13,650 nt of DNA, from NCBI RefSeq assembly GCF_047607725.1, contig NZ_JBLKSS010000146.1:1-13650 (forward strand). Direction: 5' to 3'. The notes beneath the pieces were generated by a model. It worked only from the letters and a program-made list of their open reading frames with translations. It did not search any database and was not told where the DNA came from. Source of the stretch: JBLKSS01 sp047607725. GTDB lineage: Bacteria; Pseudomonadota; Gammaproteobacteria; Enterobacterales; Enterobacteriaceae. The translations under genes were made by a program, and so were the position numbers. Numbering within the stretch: position 1 is the stretch's first letter; every line of letters begins with the position of its first letter. This document shows, piece after piece, positions 5,502-13,540 of this stretch.

Positions 5502-7244
5502 GTGAAAGCACGGTACGGCCGAAAATCCCTATTTTTCTGCGCGCTGTTGCTGATGCCGCAGGCCCATAGCGCCAACGTCCGTCTGCAGGTGGAGGGGCTC
5601 AGCGGCGACCTGCAGCGCAATGTACGCGCGCGCCTGTCCACCATTGGCAGCAATGAGGTGACCGCCGACGCGCGTTTCCAAAGCCGGGTGGATAACGCGG
5701 TGCGCGAAGGGCTGCGGGCGCTCGGCTATTATTCGCCCACCATCGATTTCGTCTTTAAGCCGGCGGTGAACGGCGGCCGCGATGTGCTTATCGCCCGTAT
5801 CATGCCGGGTAAGCCGGTGAAAATCGCCGGCGTCAATGTCATTTTGCGCTGCGAAGCCCGGCAGGATAGCGATTATCAGCAGTGGGTCTTAGACAGCAAG
5901 CCCGCGCTTGGCACCGTATTGAACCACGGCGCTTACGATAGATTTAAAAATGGTTTTTCCAGCTTGGCGCTGCGCAAGGGGTATTTCGACGCCGAGTTTC
6001 GCCAAAGCCAGTTGGGCGTAGCGTCGTCGCGCTATCAGGCTTATTGGGATATCGACTTTGATAGCGGCCAGCGCTATCGCTTCGGTAAAGTGCGCTTCCA
6101 CGGCGCCCAGATCCGCGAAGATTACCTGCAAAACCTCGCCAAGGTACGCGAGGGCGAACCTTATAGCGCCGAATCGCTGGCGGAGCTAAACCGCCGGCTG
6201 GCGGCCACCAACTGGTTTAATTCGGTGGAGATCTCCCCCGACTTTTCCACCGGCAAACAGAGCAAAACGCTGCCGCTGGACGCGGTCGTGACGCCGCGCA
6301 GTCGCAACAGTCTCGAAACCGGTGTCGGCTACGCCACCGATGTGGGACCGCGGGTCAAAACCACCTGGAACAAACCGTGGCTCAATTCGCGCGGCCACAG
6401 TTTGCAGACCAGTCTTAGCCTGTCGGCGCCGGAGCAATCGGCCGATGTCAGCTACAAAATTCCGCTGCTCAAAGATCCCCTGGAGCAATATTATTTGCTG
6501 CAAGGCGGCTTCAAGCGCGAGGACCTCAACGACACCCAGGCGGATTCCACCACGCTGAATGTGGCGCGCTATTGGGATCTGTCCAGCGGCTGGCAGCGGG
6601 CTATCAATTTGCGCTGGAGCCTGGATCACTTTACCCAGGCCAACGTCACCGATACCACGATGCTTATCTATCCCGGCGTCAGTATCAACCGGACCCGCCA
6701 GCGTGGCGGCCTGATGCCCACCTGGGGCGACAGCCAGCGCTATTTGGTGGATGTCTCCAACACCGTCTGGGGATCGGATATCGATTTTGTCATTTTGCAG
6801 GCGCAGAACGTCTGGATCCGCACGCTGGCGGAGAAACACCGCTTCGTGGCCCGCGGCAACCTGGGCTGGATCGAAACCAACGATTTTGAACGCGTCCCGC
6901 CTTCGCTGCGCTTTTTTGCCGGCGGCGACCGCAGTATCCGCGGCTATAAATACAAATCCCTCTCGCCGCGGGACGATGACGGCAAACTGACCGGCGCCTC
7001 CAAGCTGGCCACCGGATCGTTGGAGTATCAATATAATATCACCGGCAAATGGTGGGGCGCGGTATTTGTGGACAGCGGCGAAGCGGTTAACGATATCAAA
7101 CAGAGCAACTTCAAGACCGGCGCAGGCGTCGGCGTGCGCTGGCAGTCGCCCGTCGGCCCCATCAAGCTGGACATCGCCGCCCCGGTTGCGGATGAACATG
7201 AGCACGGCGTGCAATTCTATATCGGACTGGGGCCGGAATTATGA
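5502..7244 (+). CDS. tamA: TamA, Omp85-family outer-membrane component of the TAM complex
   Basis: With a GTG start the product is 580 aa (E. coli TamA is 577). It consists of a signal peptide (about 1-24, cleaved near AHSA), three POTRA domains (about 26-266), and a 16-strand Omp85 beta-barrel (about 270-580). The barrel carries the conserved loop-6 motif GGDRSIRGY (474-482), with R480-G481-Y482, and ends GLGPEL as in E. coli. TamA and the inner-membrane-anchored TamB span the periplasm and serve autotransporter assembly and phospholipid traffic to the outer membrane. The GTG at 5502 is preferred because AGAGG (5489-5493) lies eight bases upstream and the signal peptide then has normal length. 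A TTG at 5469 with GGAGA upstream is possible and adds 11 residues. One cysteine in POTRA2 (C117) replaces a glycine of E. coli. It overlaps tamB by four bases (ATGA). Confidence 0.95.
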   Translation: MKARYGRKSLFFCALLLMPQAHSANVRLQVEGLSGDLQRNVRARLSTIGSNEVTADARFQSRVDNAVREGLRALGYYSPTIDFVFKPAVNGGRDVLIARIMPGKPVKIAGVNVILRCEARQDSDYQQWVLDSKPALGTVLNHGAYDRFKNGFSSLALRKGYFDAEFRQSQLGVASSRYQAYWDIDFDSGQRYRFGKVRFHGAQIREDYLQNLAKVREGEPYSAESLAELNRRLAATNWFNSVEISPDFSTGKQSKTLPLDAVVTPRSRNSLETGVGYATDVGPRVKTTWNKPWLNSRGHSLQTSLSLSAPEQSADVSYKIPLLKDPLEQYYLLQGGFKREDLNDTQADSTTLNVARYWDLSSGWQRAINLRWSLDHFTQANVTDTTMLIYPGVSINRTRQRGGLMPTWGDSQRYLVDVSNTVWGSDIDFVILQAQNVWIRTLAEKHRFVARGNLGWIETNDFERVPPSLRFFAGGDRSIRGYKYKSLSPRDDDGKLTGASKLATGSLEYQYNITGKWWGAVFVDSGEAVNDIKQSNFKTGAGVGVRWQSPVGPIKLDIAAPVADEHEHGVQFYIGLGPEL

Positions 7245-10200
7245 GCCTTGTTAAGAAAATCTGCCTGGGTGTCGTGCTGTTGCTGGTGGGCGCACTGGCG
7301 TTTCTGGTTGGCACCACCAGCGGGCTGCACCTGGTGCTGAACGGCGCGGCCCGCTGGGTGCCGGGACTGGAAATGGCTTCCGTCAGCGGCGGCTGGCGCG
7401 ATTTGACGGTTAAGCAGTTACGTTACCAGATGCCCGGCGTTACGGTCGGCGTCGGCGAATTCCATCTTGCGCTGGATTTTGGCTGTCTGTGGAAGCGTCA
7501 GCTGTGCCTCAACGATCTTTCCCTGCGCGATGTGAATGTCGGCGTGAACACCGCCGAATTCGGGCCGCCGGCGCCGCAGGAGGCGTCGGGCGGCGGTTCC
7601 CTGTCGACCCCCTATCCGCTTAACCTGCGCCGTCTGGCGCTGAATAATGTGCAGGTCAAGGTGGATGACACCAGCATAGCCCTTGACGAATTCAGCACCG
7701 GCCTTCAGTTTCAGGGCAATAATTTGACGGTGACGCCGACGCGCATCGCCGGTTTGCTGGTGGCGCTGCCTACGGCGGCGCAGGTGGTAGCGGATAAGGC
7801 GGCCGCCGCTGCCGCTCAGGCAATTAAACCTGACACCCGCACGCCGGAGCAAAAACGTGCCGATGCTGAAGCGGCACGGGCGGCAATTCGCGCGCAGCCG
7901 CCGCTGGCCGAGACGCTGCGCGCGCTGTTCGCCAAGCCGCTCTTGCCGCCGCTGCCGTCGTTGACCCTGCCGTTGAATCTGACGGTTGAGGATATCGAAG
8001 CGGAGAATTTGCGCCTCTCCGGTGACGCCAATCTGCTTATCACCCGCCTACGTTTGCAGGCGGCGACCCGTGATCAGCACGCTGAATTGACGCTGCTGGA
8101 TATCGACTCGCCCCAGGGCTTGCTCAACGCTTCCGGCAACGCTGAGCTAAGCGGGCGCTGGCCGGTGTCGATGACGGTGAACACCACCGTGAATAGCGCG
8201 CCGCTAAAAGGCGAGAAGATCAAACTCGCGGTGGACGGCTACCTGCGCGATGAGCTGCGCGCCGCGCTCAATCTCTCTGGTCCGCTCACCGCGCAGTTGG
8301 CGCTGAAAACGCGCCTGGCGCAGGCGGGTCTGACGCTGACGCTGACGCTCGACGGCCAGTCCGTACAGTGGCCGTTAACCGGAACGCCACAATATCAGGC
8401 GCGCGGCCTGGCCCTGCGGCTGGACGGCGAGGCGCGGGATTATCGGCTGACGTTGAAAGCGGCGCTGAGCGGCGAGGGCCTGCCGCCGGCAGATGTGACC
8501 CTGGACGCCAAGGGCAATACCGACGGCTTTACGCTGTCGCGCCTGCGGCTGGCGGCGCTACAGGGCAATACCGATCTGAGCGCGGTAGTGGACTGGCAGC
8601 GCGCCATCAGCTGGCGCAGCGAACTGTCGTTAAGCGGGATCAATACCGCCCGCCAATGGCCGGACTGGCCCGCGCGGCTGGACGGAAAGCTCACCAGCCG
8701 CGGCAGCCTGTATGGCGGCAACTGGCAACTACAGGTGCCTGAACTGGATCTCCATGGCCATATCCGGCAAAACGGGCTAACCGCCAAGGGTTCGCTCAGC
8801 GGGAACGCCGCCGGTCAATGGCAGGTGCAGCAGCTGCTGTTGGCGCTGGGGCGTAACCAGTTGACGGTGAAAGGCGAATTGAACGATGCCTTCGCGCTGG
8901 ACGCCGTGCTCAACGCACCGGCGCTGAACGGTGCGCTGCCAGGGCTGGGCGGCCGGGCGGCGGGCGATATCAAACTGCGGGGCAATCTGCGCGCGCCGCA
9001 GCTGCTAATGAATCTTAACGCACACGCGCTGCACTGGGGAGAGTTAACCGTCGGACGCATAGCGTTGCAGGGCGATGTTCGTTCCAGCGACATCGTGCGC
9101 GGCAACGTACAGCTGCGGCTGGACAGGTTGCTACAGGGATCGCTATCCATCGCCCAACTGACCCTGGACGCGACCGGCGATGAAAAGCAGCATCAGCTCA
9201 AGCTGGCGATGCAGGGTGAGCCGGTTGCCGGTCAGCTGCAGTTAAGCGGCGGCTTCGACCGGCAACAGCAACGTTGGCAGGGTACACTCAGCCAAACCCG
9301 TTTCGATACGCCGGTGGGGGAATGGCGGCTGACGCGCGCGATGACGCTGGATTATCAGGCCGTCGCGCAAAATCTCATTATCGGTCCGCACTGCTGGCAA
9401 AATCCCAATGCGCAGATCTGCGCGCCGCAAAATAGTGAGATAGGGGCATCCGGACAGGCGAGTTTGCTGCTAAACCGCTTCGATTTGGCGATGCTGAAAC
9501 CTCTGCTACCGGCGGAAACACAGGCCAGCGGCGTCTTTATCGGCCGGGCCGATGTGCGCTGGACCGCGGGGGGCGGCCTACCGCAGGGCAAAGTGGCGCT
9601 AGTGGGCAGCGGTGTGAAGGTCAGTCAAACGGTGCAGGGCAAGACTCTGCCGGTGGCGTTTGAGACGCTGACGCTCAATGCCGCGTTGGATAAGGGACTG
9701 GCCCGCCTCGACTGGCTGATTAAAATCGCCGGCAACGGCCAGTTCAACGGTCAGGTGCAGGTGGCGGATCCCCAAAATCGACGGGCGCTGTCCGGCAACG
9801 TCAACATCAACCATCTCTCGCTGGAGCTGTTAAAACCGTTGATGTCGCGGGGTGAAAGCGTCGATGGGCTGGTCAATGCCGCGTTGCGTCTCGGCGGCGA
9901 TGTGCAGCGGCCACAGCTGTACGGTCAACTGGGGCTGGAGCGTCTGGTTATCAAAGGCAATTTCATGCCCTTTGCCATGACCGACAGTCGCTTGGCGCTC
10001 TCTTTCGCAGGGACCCGCTCCACGCTGCAGGGGCTTATCGGTACCACCCACGGCCAGGTCAACCTCACCGGCGACGCCGACTGGGGCCGAATGGCGGCCT
10101 GGCGCGCGCGCATCAATGCGCAGGGCAATCGGGTGCGCATCACCGTGCCGCCCATGGTACGGCTGGATATGTCGCCGGATACTGTGTTCGAGGCCACGCC

Positions 10201-11062
10201 GACACTGTTCGCCCTCAATGGCAAGGTCGATATTCCCTGGGCGCGCATTGAAGTGAAGGATATGCCGCAGAGCGCGGTCGGCGTCTCCAGTGATGAAGTG
10301 TTGCTGGATGATAATCTGCGGCCGGTAGTCGATAGCGACAGCGGCGCCGCTATCCCCATTACCTCAAACCTGCTGGTTCATGTCGGCGACGACGTGCGCT
10401 TTGACGCTTTCGGCCTAAAAGCCAGGTTTAAAGGGGATTTGAAAGTGGCGCAGGATAAGCAGGGGCTGGGGCTGAACGGGCAAATCGATATTCCCTCCGG
10501 CCGCTTCCACGCCTATGGACAGGATTTGATCGTCAACAAAGGGCAGTTGCTGTTTTCCGGCCCGGCTGATCAGCCTTACCTGAACATCGAAGCCATCCGC
10601 AATCCGGATTCCACCGAGGATGTCGTCACGGCGGGGGTACGCGTTACCGGGTTGGTCGACCAGCCGAAAGTGGAAGTCTTTTCCGATCCGGTCAAATCGC
10701 AACAGGAGGCGCTGTCTTATTTGTTGCGCGGACAGGGTCTGGATGCCTCCGGCGCCGACAGCAATATGATGACCTCCATGTTAATTGGGATGGGGGTTGT
10801 ACAAAGCGGGCAAGTTGTGGGTAAAATCGGACAAGCATTCGGGGTCAGAGATTTAGCGCTGGACACGCAGGGGGTTGGCGATAGCTCCCAGGTCGTGGTC
10901 AGCGGTTATATCGCGCCCGGTCTGCAGGTCAAATACGGTGTTGGTATTTTTGACTCACTGGCAACGTTAACGCTGCGTTATCGTTTAATGCCGAAACTTT
11001 ATCTGGAAGCCGTGTCTGGTCTTAACCAGGCGCTAGACTTGCTCTATCGGTTTGAGTTTTAA
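7241..11062 (+). CDS. tamB: TamB, AsmA-like periplasm-spanning translocation/lipid transport protein
   Basis: The product is 1273 aa (E. coli TamB is 1259), full length and uninterrupted. An N-terminal membrane anchor (about 6-26) is followed by a long beta-taco periplasmic body and the conserved TamB C-terminal domain (DUF490, about 930-1273). The latter ends in the strongly conserved GVGDSSQVVVSGY...VKYGVGIFDS...YLEAVSG and a terminal EF. Cysteine pairs C82/C89 and C718/C727 are kept as in E. coli, suggesting disulfides. The ATG overlaps the tamA stop, so translation is probably coupled and the two are made together. Residues about 179-219 form an alanine- and charge-rich linker longer than in E. 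coli. A (TGACGC)x3 run at 8331-8348 encodes LTLTL and is a possible slippage site. The reading frame of 3.8 kb is intact despite decay nearby. Confidence 0.96.
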   Translation: MSLVKKICLGVVLLLVGALAFLVGTTSGLHLVLNGAARWVPGLEMASVSGGWRDLTVKQLRYQMPGVTVGVGEFHLALDFGCLWKRQLCLNDLSLRDVNVGVNTAEFGPPAPQEASGGGSLSTPYPLNLRRLALNNVQVKVDDTSIALDEFSTGLQFQGNNLTVTPTRIAGLLVALPTAAQVVADKAAAAAAQAIKPDTRTPEQKRADAEAARAAIRAQPPLAETLRALFAKPLLPPLPSLTLPLNLTVEDIEAENLRLSGDANLLITRLRLQAATRDQHAELTLLDIDSPQGLLNASGNAELSGRWPVSMTVNTTVNSAPLKGEKIKLAVDGYLRDELRAALNLSGPLTAQLALKTRLAQAGLTLTLTLDGQSVQWPLTGTPQYQARGLALRLDGEARDYRLTLKAALSGEGLPPADVTLDAKGNTDGFTLSRLRLAALQGNTDLSAVVDWQRAISWRSELSLSGINTARQWPDWPARLDGKLTSRGSLYGGNWQLQVPELDLHGHIRQNGLTAKGSLSGNAAGQWQVQQLLLALGRNQLTVKGELNDAFALDAVLNAPALNGALPGLGGRAAGDIKLRGNLRAPQLLMNLNAHALHWGELTVGRIALQGDVRSSDIVRGNVQLRLDRLLQGSLSIAQLTLDATGDEKQHQLKLAMQGEPVAGQLQLSGGFDRQQQRWQGTLSQTRFDTPVGEWRLTRAMTLDYQAVAQNLIIGPHCWQNPNAQICAPQNSEIGASGQASLLLNRFDLAMLKPLLPAETQASGVFIGRADVRWTAGGGLPQGKVALVGSGVKVSQTVQGKTLPVAFETLTLNAALDKGLARLDWLIKIAGNGQFNGQVQVADPQNRRALSGNVNINHLSLELLKPLMSRGESVDGLVNAALRLGGDVQRPQLYGQLGLERLVIKGNFMPFAMTDSRLALSFAGTRSTLQGLIGTTHGQVNLTGDADWGRMAAWRARINAQGNRVRITVPPMVRLDMSPDTVFEATPTLFALNGKVDIPWARIEVKDMPQSAVGVSSDEVLLDDNLRPVVDSDSGAAIPITSNLLVHVGDDVRFDAFGLKARFKGDLKVAQDKQGLGLNGQIDIPSGRFHAYGQDLIVNKGQLLFSGPADQPYLNIEAIRNPDSTEDVVTAGVRVTGLVDQPKVEVFSDPVKSQQEALSYLLRGQGLDASGADSNMMTSMLIGMGVVQSGQVVGKIGQAFGVRDLALDTQGVGDSSQVVVSGYIAPGLQVKYGVGIFDSLATLTLRYRLMPKLYLEAVSGLNQALDLLYRFEF

Positions 11063-11064
11063 CC

Positions 11065-11403
11065 ATGCGAATTATTGTTTACGGTAGTCTGCGACGCAAA
11101 CAGGGAAATAATCACTGGATGACCAACGCCCAATGGCTGGGAGATTGCACTATTCCAGGCTACGCGTTTTACGATCTCGGCCATTATCCGGCGGTCGTGT
11201 CGGGCAACGGCGCGGTCTATGGCGAGGTGTACCGCATTGATTCCACCACCTTGGTGGAATTGGATGCGCTGCGCACCAAAAGCGGCGAATACAAGTGGAT
11301 CCTGATCGGCATGCCCTACGGCAGCGCCTGGATGTATCTTTATCAGCGGCCGGTTACCGGTCTTACGCTGCTGCCCGGAGGAGATTGGGGTACGCCGGCA
11401 TGA
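11065..11403 (+). CDS. ytfP: YtfP, gamma-glutamylcyclotransferase-like fold protein
   Basis: The product is 112 aa (E. coli YtfP is 113). It has the family hallmark YGSLR at 6-10 and the conserved GHYPAVVSGNG (39-49), GEVYRID (53-59), ELDALR (65-70) and YGSAWMYLYQRP (85-96) segments. The fold is that of gamma-glutamylcyclotransferases (UPF0131/AIG2-like), but the substrate of YtfP is not established, so no reaction is assigned. It begins two bases after the tamB stop and has no strong ribosome site of its own, implying translational coupling and membership of the tamA-tamB operon. The last few residues differ from E. coli and end in GTPA. It is followed by a strong bidirectional terminator. 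Confidence 0.93.
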   Translation: MRIIVYGSLRRKQGNNHWMTNAQWLGDCTIPGYAFYDLGHYPAVVSGNGAVYGEVYRIDSTTLVELDALRTKSGEYKWILIGMPYGSAWMYLYQRPVTGLTLLPGGDWGTPA

Positions 11404-11433
11404 GGACCCTTCCGACGAGGCGGGTTAACGGCC

Positions 11434-11463
11434 AAAAAAACCGCTCGGGGAGCGGTTTTTTTT
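11434..11463. terminator. Bidirectional intrinsic terminator between ytfP and ppa
   Basis: CCGCTC (11441-11446) and GAGCGG (11450-11455) enclose a GGG loop. Seven A precede (11434-11440) and eight T follow (11456-11463), so the stem ends in a U-run read from either strand. It sits between the convergent ytfP stop and ppa stop and can end both transcripts. Confidence 0.92.
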
Positions 11464-11471
11464 CGGCGGAA

Positions 11472-12002
11472 TCATTTCTTCTTGGCGCGCTCAAAAGAGG
11501 CAAGAATTTCGGCTTTGGCCGCTTCGGCGTTATCCCAGCCGTCGACCTTCACCCATTTGCCGGCTTCGAGATCTTTGTAATACTCGAAGAAATGGGTGAT
11601 TTGCGCCCGCAGCAGCTGCGGCAGATCGTCGACGTCTTTAATGTGGTCATATTCTTTGGACAGCTTGGTGTGCGGCACCGCCACCAGTTTGGCGTCTTCG
11701 CCGGACTCATCGGTCATTTTCAACACGCCGACCGGACGGCAGCGCACCACGGCCCCAGGCTGCAGCGGATACGGCGTCGGCACCAGGACGTCCACCGGAT
11801 CGCCATCCAGGGAAAGGGTGTGGTTGATATAGCCGTAGTTACAGGGATAGAACATCGCGGTGGACATGAAACGATCGACAAACAGGGCGCCGCTTTCCTT
11901 GTCTACTTCGTATTTAATGGGGGAAGCGTTAGCCGGAATTTCAATGACCACATAAATATCTTCCGGGAGATCTTTGCCTGCCGGTACCTGATTCAAACTC
12001 AT
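11472..12002 (-). CDS. ppa: Inorganic pyrophosphatase Ppa
   Basis: The product is 176 aa, identical in length to the E. coli enzyme and nearly identical in sequence. It is a family I soluble pyrophosphatase, a cytoplasmic hexamer in E. coli. It hydrolyses PPi to phosphate and so drives nucleic-acid, protein and activated-sugar synthesis; the gene is essential in E. coli. The metal-binding aspartates are present: the DGDPVD motif at 66-71 gives D66 and D71, and GEDAKL supplies D103. E21 and K30 are also kept. An AAGGA (12014-12010) stands seven bases before the ATG. It is transcribed away from fbp's stop with a 191-bp gap that holds its promoter, and ends in the shared terminator. No defect seen. 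Confidence 0.97.
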   Translation of the reverse strand: MSLNQVPAGKDLPEDIYVVIEIPANASPIKYEVDKESGALFVDRFMSTAMFYPCNYGYINHTLSLDGDPVDVLVPTPYPLQPGAVVRCRPVGVLKMTDESGEDAKLVAVPHTKLSKEYDHIKDVDDLPQLLRAQITHFFEYYKDLEAGKWVKVDGWDNAEAAKAEILASFERAKKK

Positions 12003-12041
12003 GTCGTTTTCCTTAAACTTTCCAATAGTGGCGAGACGGCT

Positions 12042-12047
12042 AGTATA
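12042..12047 (-). promoter_or_regulatory. Probable -10 element of ppa
   Basis: On the minus strand TATACT (12047-12042) lies 40 bp before the ppa start. No good -35 is found at the right distance. A second identical TATACT occurs at 12150-12145 in a similar GTTATACT context and could be an alternative upstream start. Both are weak calls. Confidence 0.33.
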
Positions 12048-12193
12048 ACCGATTTCCCCCCGCGGTACGCAGGGCGCCTGCGGATAGGCTCACGCTGTTG
12101 CGCCGGCCAACGCGGCGGCCGCCCGGCCTGTGGCGCGGATGCAGAGTATAACGGCACGACATCCCGCGATGCCCCGCCGGCGCGGTCCCAGGC

Positions 12194-13174
12194 TCAAACG
12201 TTGTCTGGGTAATCGCGGATAAAGCGTTCAACATCGTTAACCATGGACTCGGTCCCGGTGAAGAACGCGGAACGCTGGTGCAGCTCAATATCCAGTATGC
12301 GGTTTTTGCCGTCGCTGGCCTTGCCGCCGGCCTGCTCGGCCAGAAACGCTATCGGGTTGCACTCATAGGCTAATCGCAGCTTGCCGTTGGGATGAGTCGC
12401 GGTGCTGGGATAGAGATAAATGCCGCCTTTGAGTAAATTGCGATGAAAATCGGAAACCAGCGAACCGATGTAGCGCGAGGTGTAGGGGCGGTGGGTGGCT
12501 TCGTCCATTTCCTGGCAATATTTGATGTATTTCTTCACCCCGTTGGGAAACTTGATGTAGTTGCCCTCGTTGATGGAATACATCTGCCCGGTCGCGGGAA
12601 AGCGCACGCTTTCATGGGACAGACAAAAGACCCCCAGCGACGGATCGTAGGTAAAGGCGTGTACGCCGCAGCCGGTAGTGTACACCAGCATTGTGGAGGA
12701 GCCGTAGACCACATAGCCGGTGGCGACTTGTTTATTGCCGGGCTGAAGGAAGTCTTCTTCGGTCACCGGCGTACCGACCGGCGTGATGCGCCGATAGATA
12801 GAGAAAATAGTGCCAACCGAGACATTGACGTCGATATTGGACGAACCGTCCAAGGGATCCATCAACACTACATACTTGCCGTTTTCCACCCCTTCAAAGA
12901 CGACAATTTCATCTTCTTCCTCAGAGGCAATGCTCGCGACCTGTCCACGGGTTTTCAGCTTTTCGTTCGCGAACAAATCCAGCTTCATCTGGACTTCGCC
13001 CTGCACGTTTTCAGCCCCACTGGTGCCGAGGATATCCACCAATCCTGCTTTGTTGATGTCACGGTGAATGATTTTAGCTCCGAGCTTTATCGCTGAAAGT
13101 AACGCGGTCAGCTCGTCGGTGGCATGCGGAAAATCATGCTGCTTCTCAACAATAAATTCGCCTAACGTTTTCAT
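12194..13174 (-). CDS. fbp: Fructose-1,6-bisphosphatase class I, with two small in-frame deletions
   Basis: The product is 326 aa (E. coli Fbp is 332). It converts fructose 1,6-bisphosphate to fructose 6-phosphate in gluconeogenesis. The start at 13174 gives the family N-terminus MKTLGEFIVEK, with AGGGA (13186-13182) seven bases before it. A start at 13258 would add 28 residues with no support. Metal and active-site motifs are intact: SEEEDE at 84-89, DPLDGSSN at 106-113, YIGSLVSDFHRNL at 235-247 and ECNP at 271-274. Two deletions stand out. After K74 four residues present in E. coli (AALK) are missing from the helix before SEEE. Around residues 295-298 the loop before LHQR is three residues short. 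The frame is open, so I call it a gene, but activity is uncertain. A 191-bp gap separates it from ppa, with no clear terminator. Confidence 0.92.
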   Translation of the reverse strand: MKTLGEFIVEKQHDFPHATDELTALLSAIKLGAKIIHRDINKAGLVDILGTSGAENVQGEVQMKLDLFANEKLKTRGQVASIASEEEDEIVVFEGVENGKYVVLMDPLDGSSNIDVNVSVGTIFSIYRRITPVGTPVTEEDFLQPGNKQVATGYVVYGSSTMLVYTTGCGVHAFTYDPSLGVFCLSHESVRFPATGQMYSINEGNYIKFPNGVKKYIKYCQEMDEATHRPYTSRYIGSLVSDFHRNLLKGGIYLYPSTATHPNGKLRLAYECNPIAFLAEQAGGKASDGKNRILDIELHQRSAFFTGTESMVNDVERFIRDYPDNV

Positions 13175-13363
13175 GACACATTCCCTGAATTTCAAAAAGG
13201 ACCCTGAAGCTACGGATGAAAAGCGGTATAATTTTTTTACTACTACCAGTTTGTCCATCCAGTTTAGCCTAAACAGATTGCCAGTACATCATCAAATACC
13301 GTTTCTATCAATCGGCCGGGGCGCTAGAATAGGCGGCAATACGCGGCTAAAAATGGAAAAATT
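13175..13363. other. Divergent fbp/mpl intergenic region
   Basis: This 189-bp gap contains a perfect TATAAT on the plus strand (13227-13232) with a poor -35 (CTGAAG, 13204-13209, 17-bp spacer). A TAGAAT also lies at 13325-13330, and either could serve mpl. A 13-bp palindrome, GTTTAG-C-CTAAAC, is at 13262-13274. No confident promoter for fbp was found on the minus strand. Confidence 0.4.
13262..13274. repeat. 13-bp palindrome between fbp and mpl
   Basis: GTTTAG and CTAAAC are perfect inverted copies around a single C. The length and central position between divergent genes suit a regulator-binding site, but it matches no operator I recognise. Confidence 0.4.
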
Positions 13364-13540
13364 ATGCGCATTCATATTCTTGGTATCTGCGGCACCTTTA
13401 TGGGCGGTCTGGCGATACTGGCGCGTTCTCTGGGACATGAGGTCACCGGCTCGGATGATAATGTTTATCCGCCGATGAGTACGCTGCTGCAGGAGCAGGG
13501 AATTGGTCTGATTGTAAGCGCCCCGTGGAGGACGTCTTGA
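13364..13540 (+). pseudogene. mpl: mpl, 5' fragment cut off by insertion or rearrangement
   Basis: Mpl ligates recycled murein tripeptide (L-Ala-gamma-D-Glu-meso-DAP) to UDP-MurNAc. Only the first 50 residues are here, and they are close to E. coli Mpl: MRIHILGICGTFMGGLA, then GHEVTGSD, NVYPPMSTLL and EQGI.LI. At about base 13514 the match ends abruptly, and the frame runs eight more unrelated codons to TGA at 13538-13540. The ATP-binding loop (GTHGKTT in E. coli) and all ligase domains lie beyond the break, so the fragment cannot work as an enzyme. The family's usual length is about 457 aa. A weak GGA precedes the ATG. Whether the remainder of mpl continues after the inserted DNA cannot be seen. 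Confidence 0.88.

Noticed and set aside
6186..7214. 342-codon minus-strand open frame inside tamA
   Set aside because: Antisense shadow of the tamA barrel in GC-rich DNA. The translation has no family-like features, while tamA is intact and conserved.
8331..8348. (TGACGC)x3 microsatellite as a phase-variation tract
   Set aside because: The unit is 6 bp, so changes in copy number stay in frame, and three copies are too few to be notably unstable. It encodes ordinary TamB beta-strand sequence.
11295..12212. 305-codon plus-strand open frame covering ppa
   Set aside because: It is antisense to ppa, whose protein matches its family end to end. The frame has no ribosome site or recognisable domain and runs through the bidirectional terminator.
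12443..13096. 217-codon plus-strand open frame inside fbp
   Set aside because: Antisense to fbp, with no start signal and no recognisable domain.
13175..13258. 28-residue N-terminal extension of Fbp from an ATG at 13258
   Set aside because: Family members begin at MKTLGEF, and the ATG at 13174 has a well-placed AGGGA.
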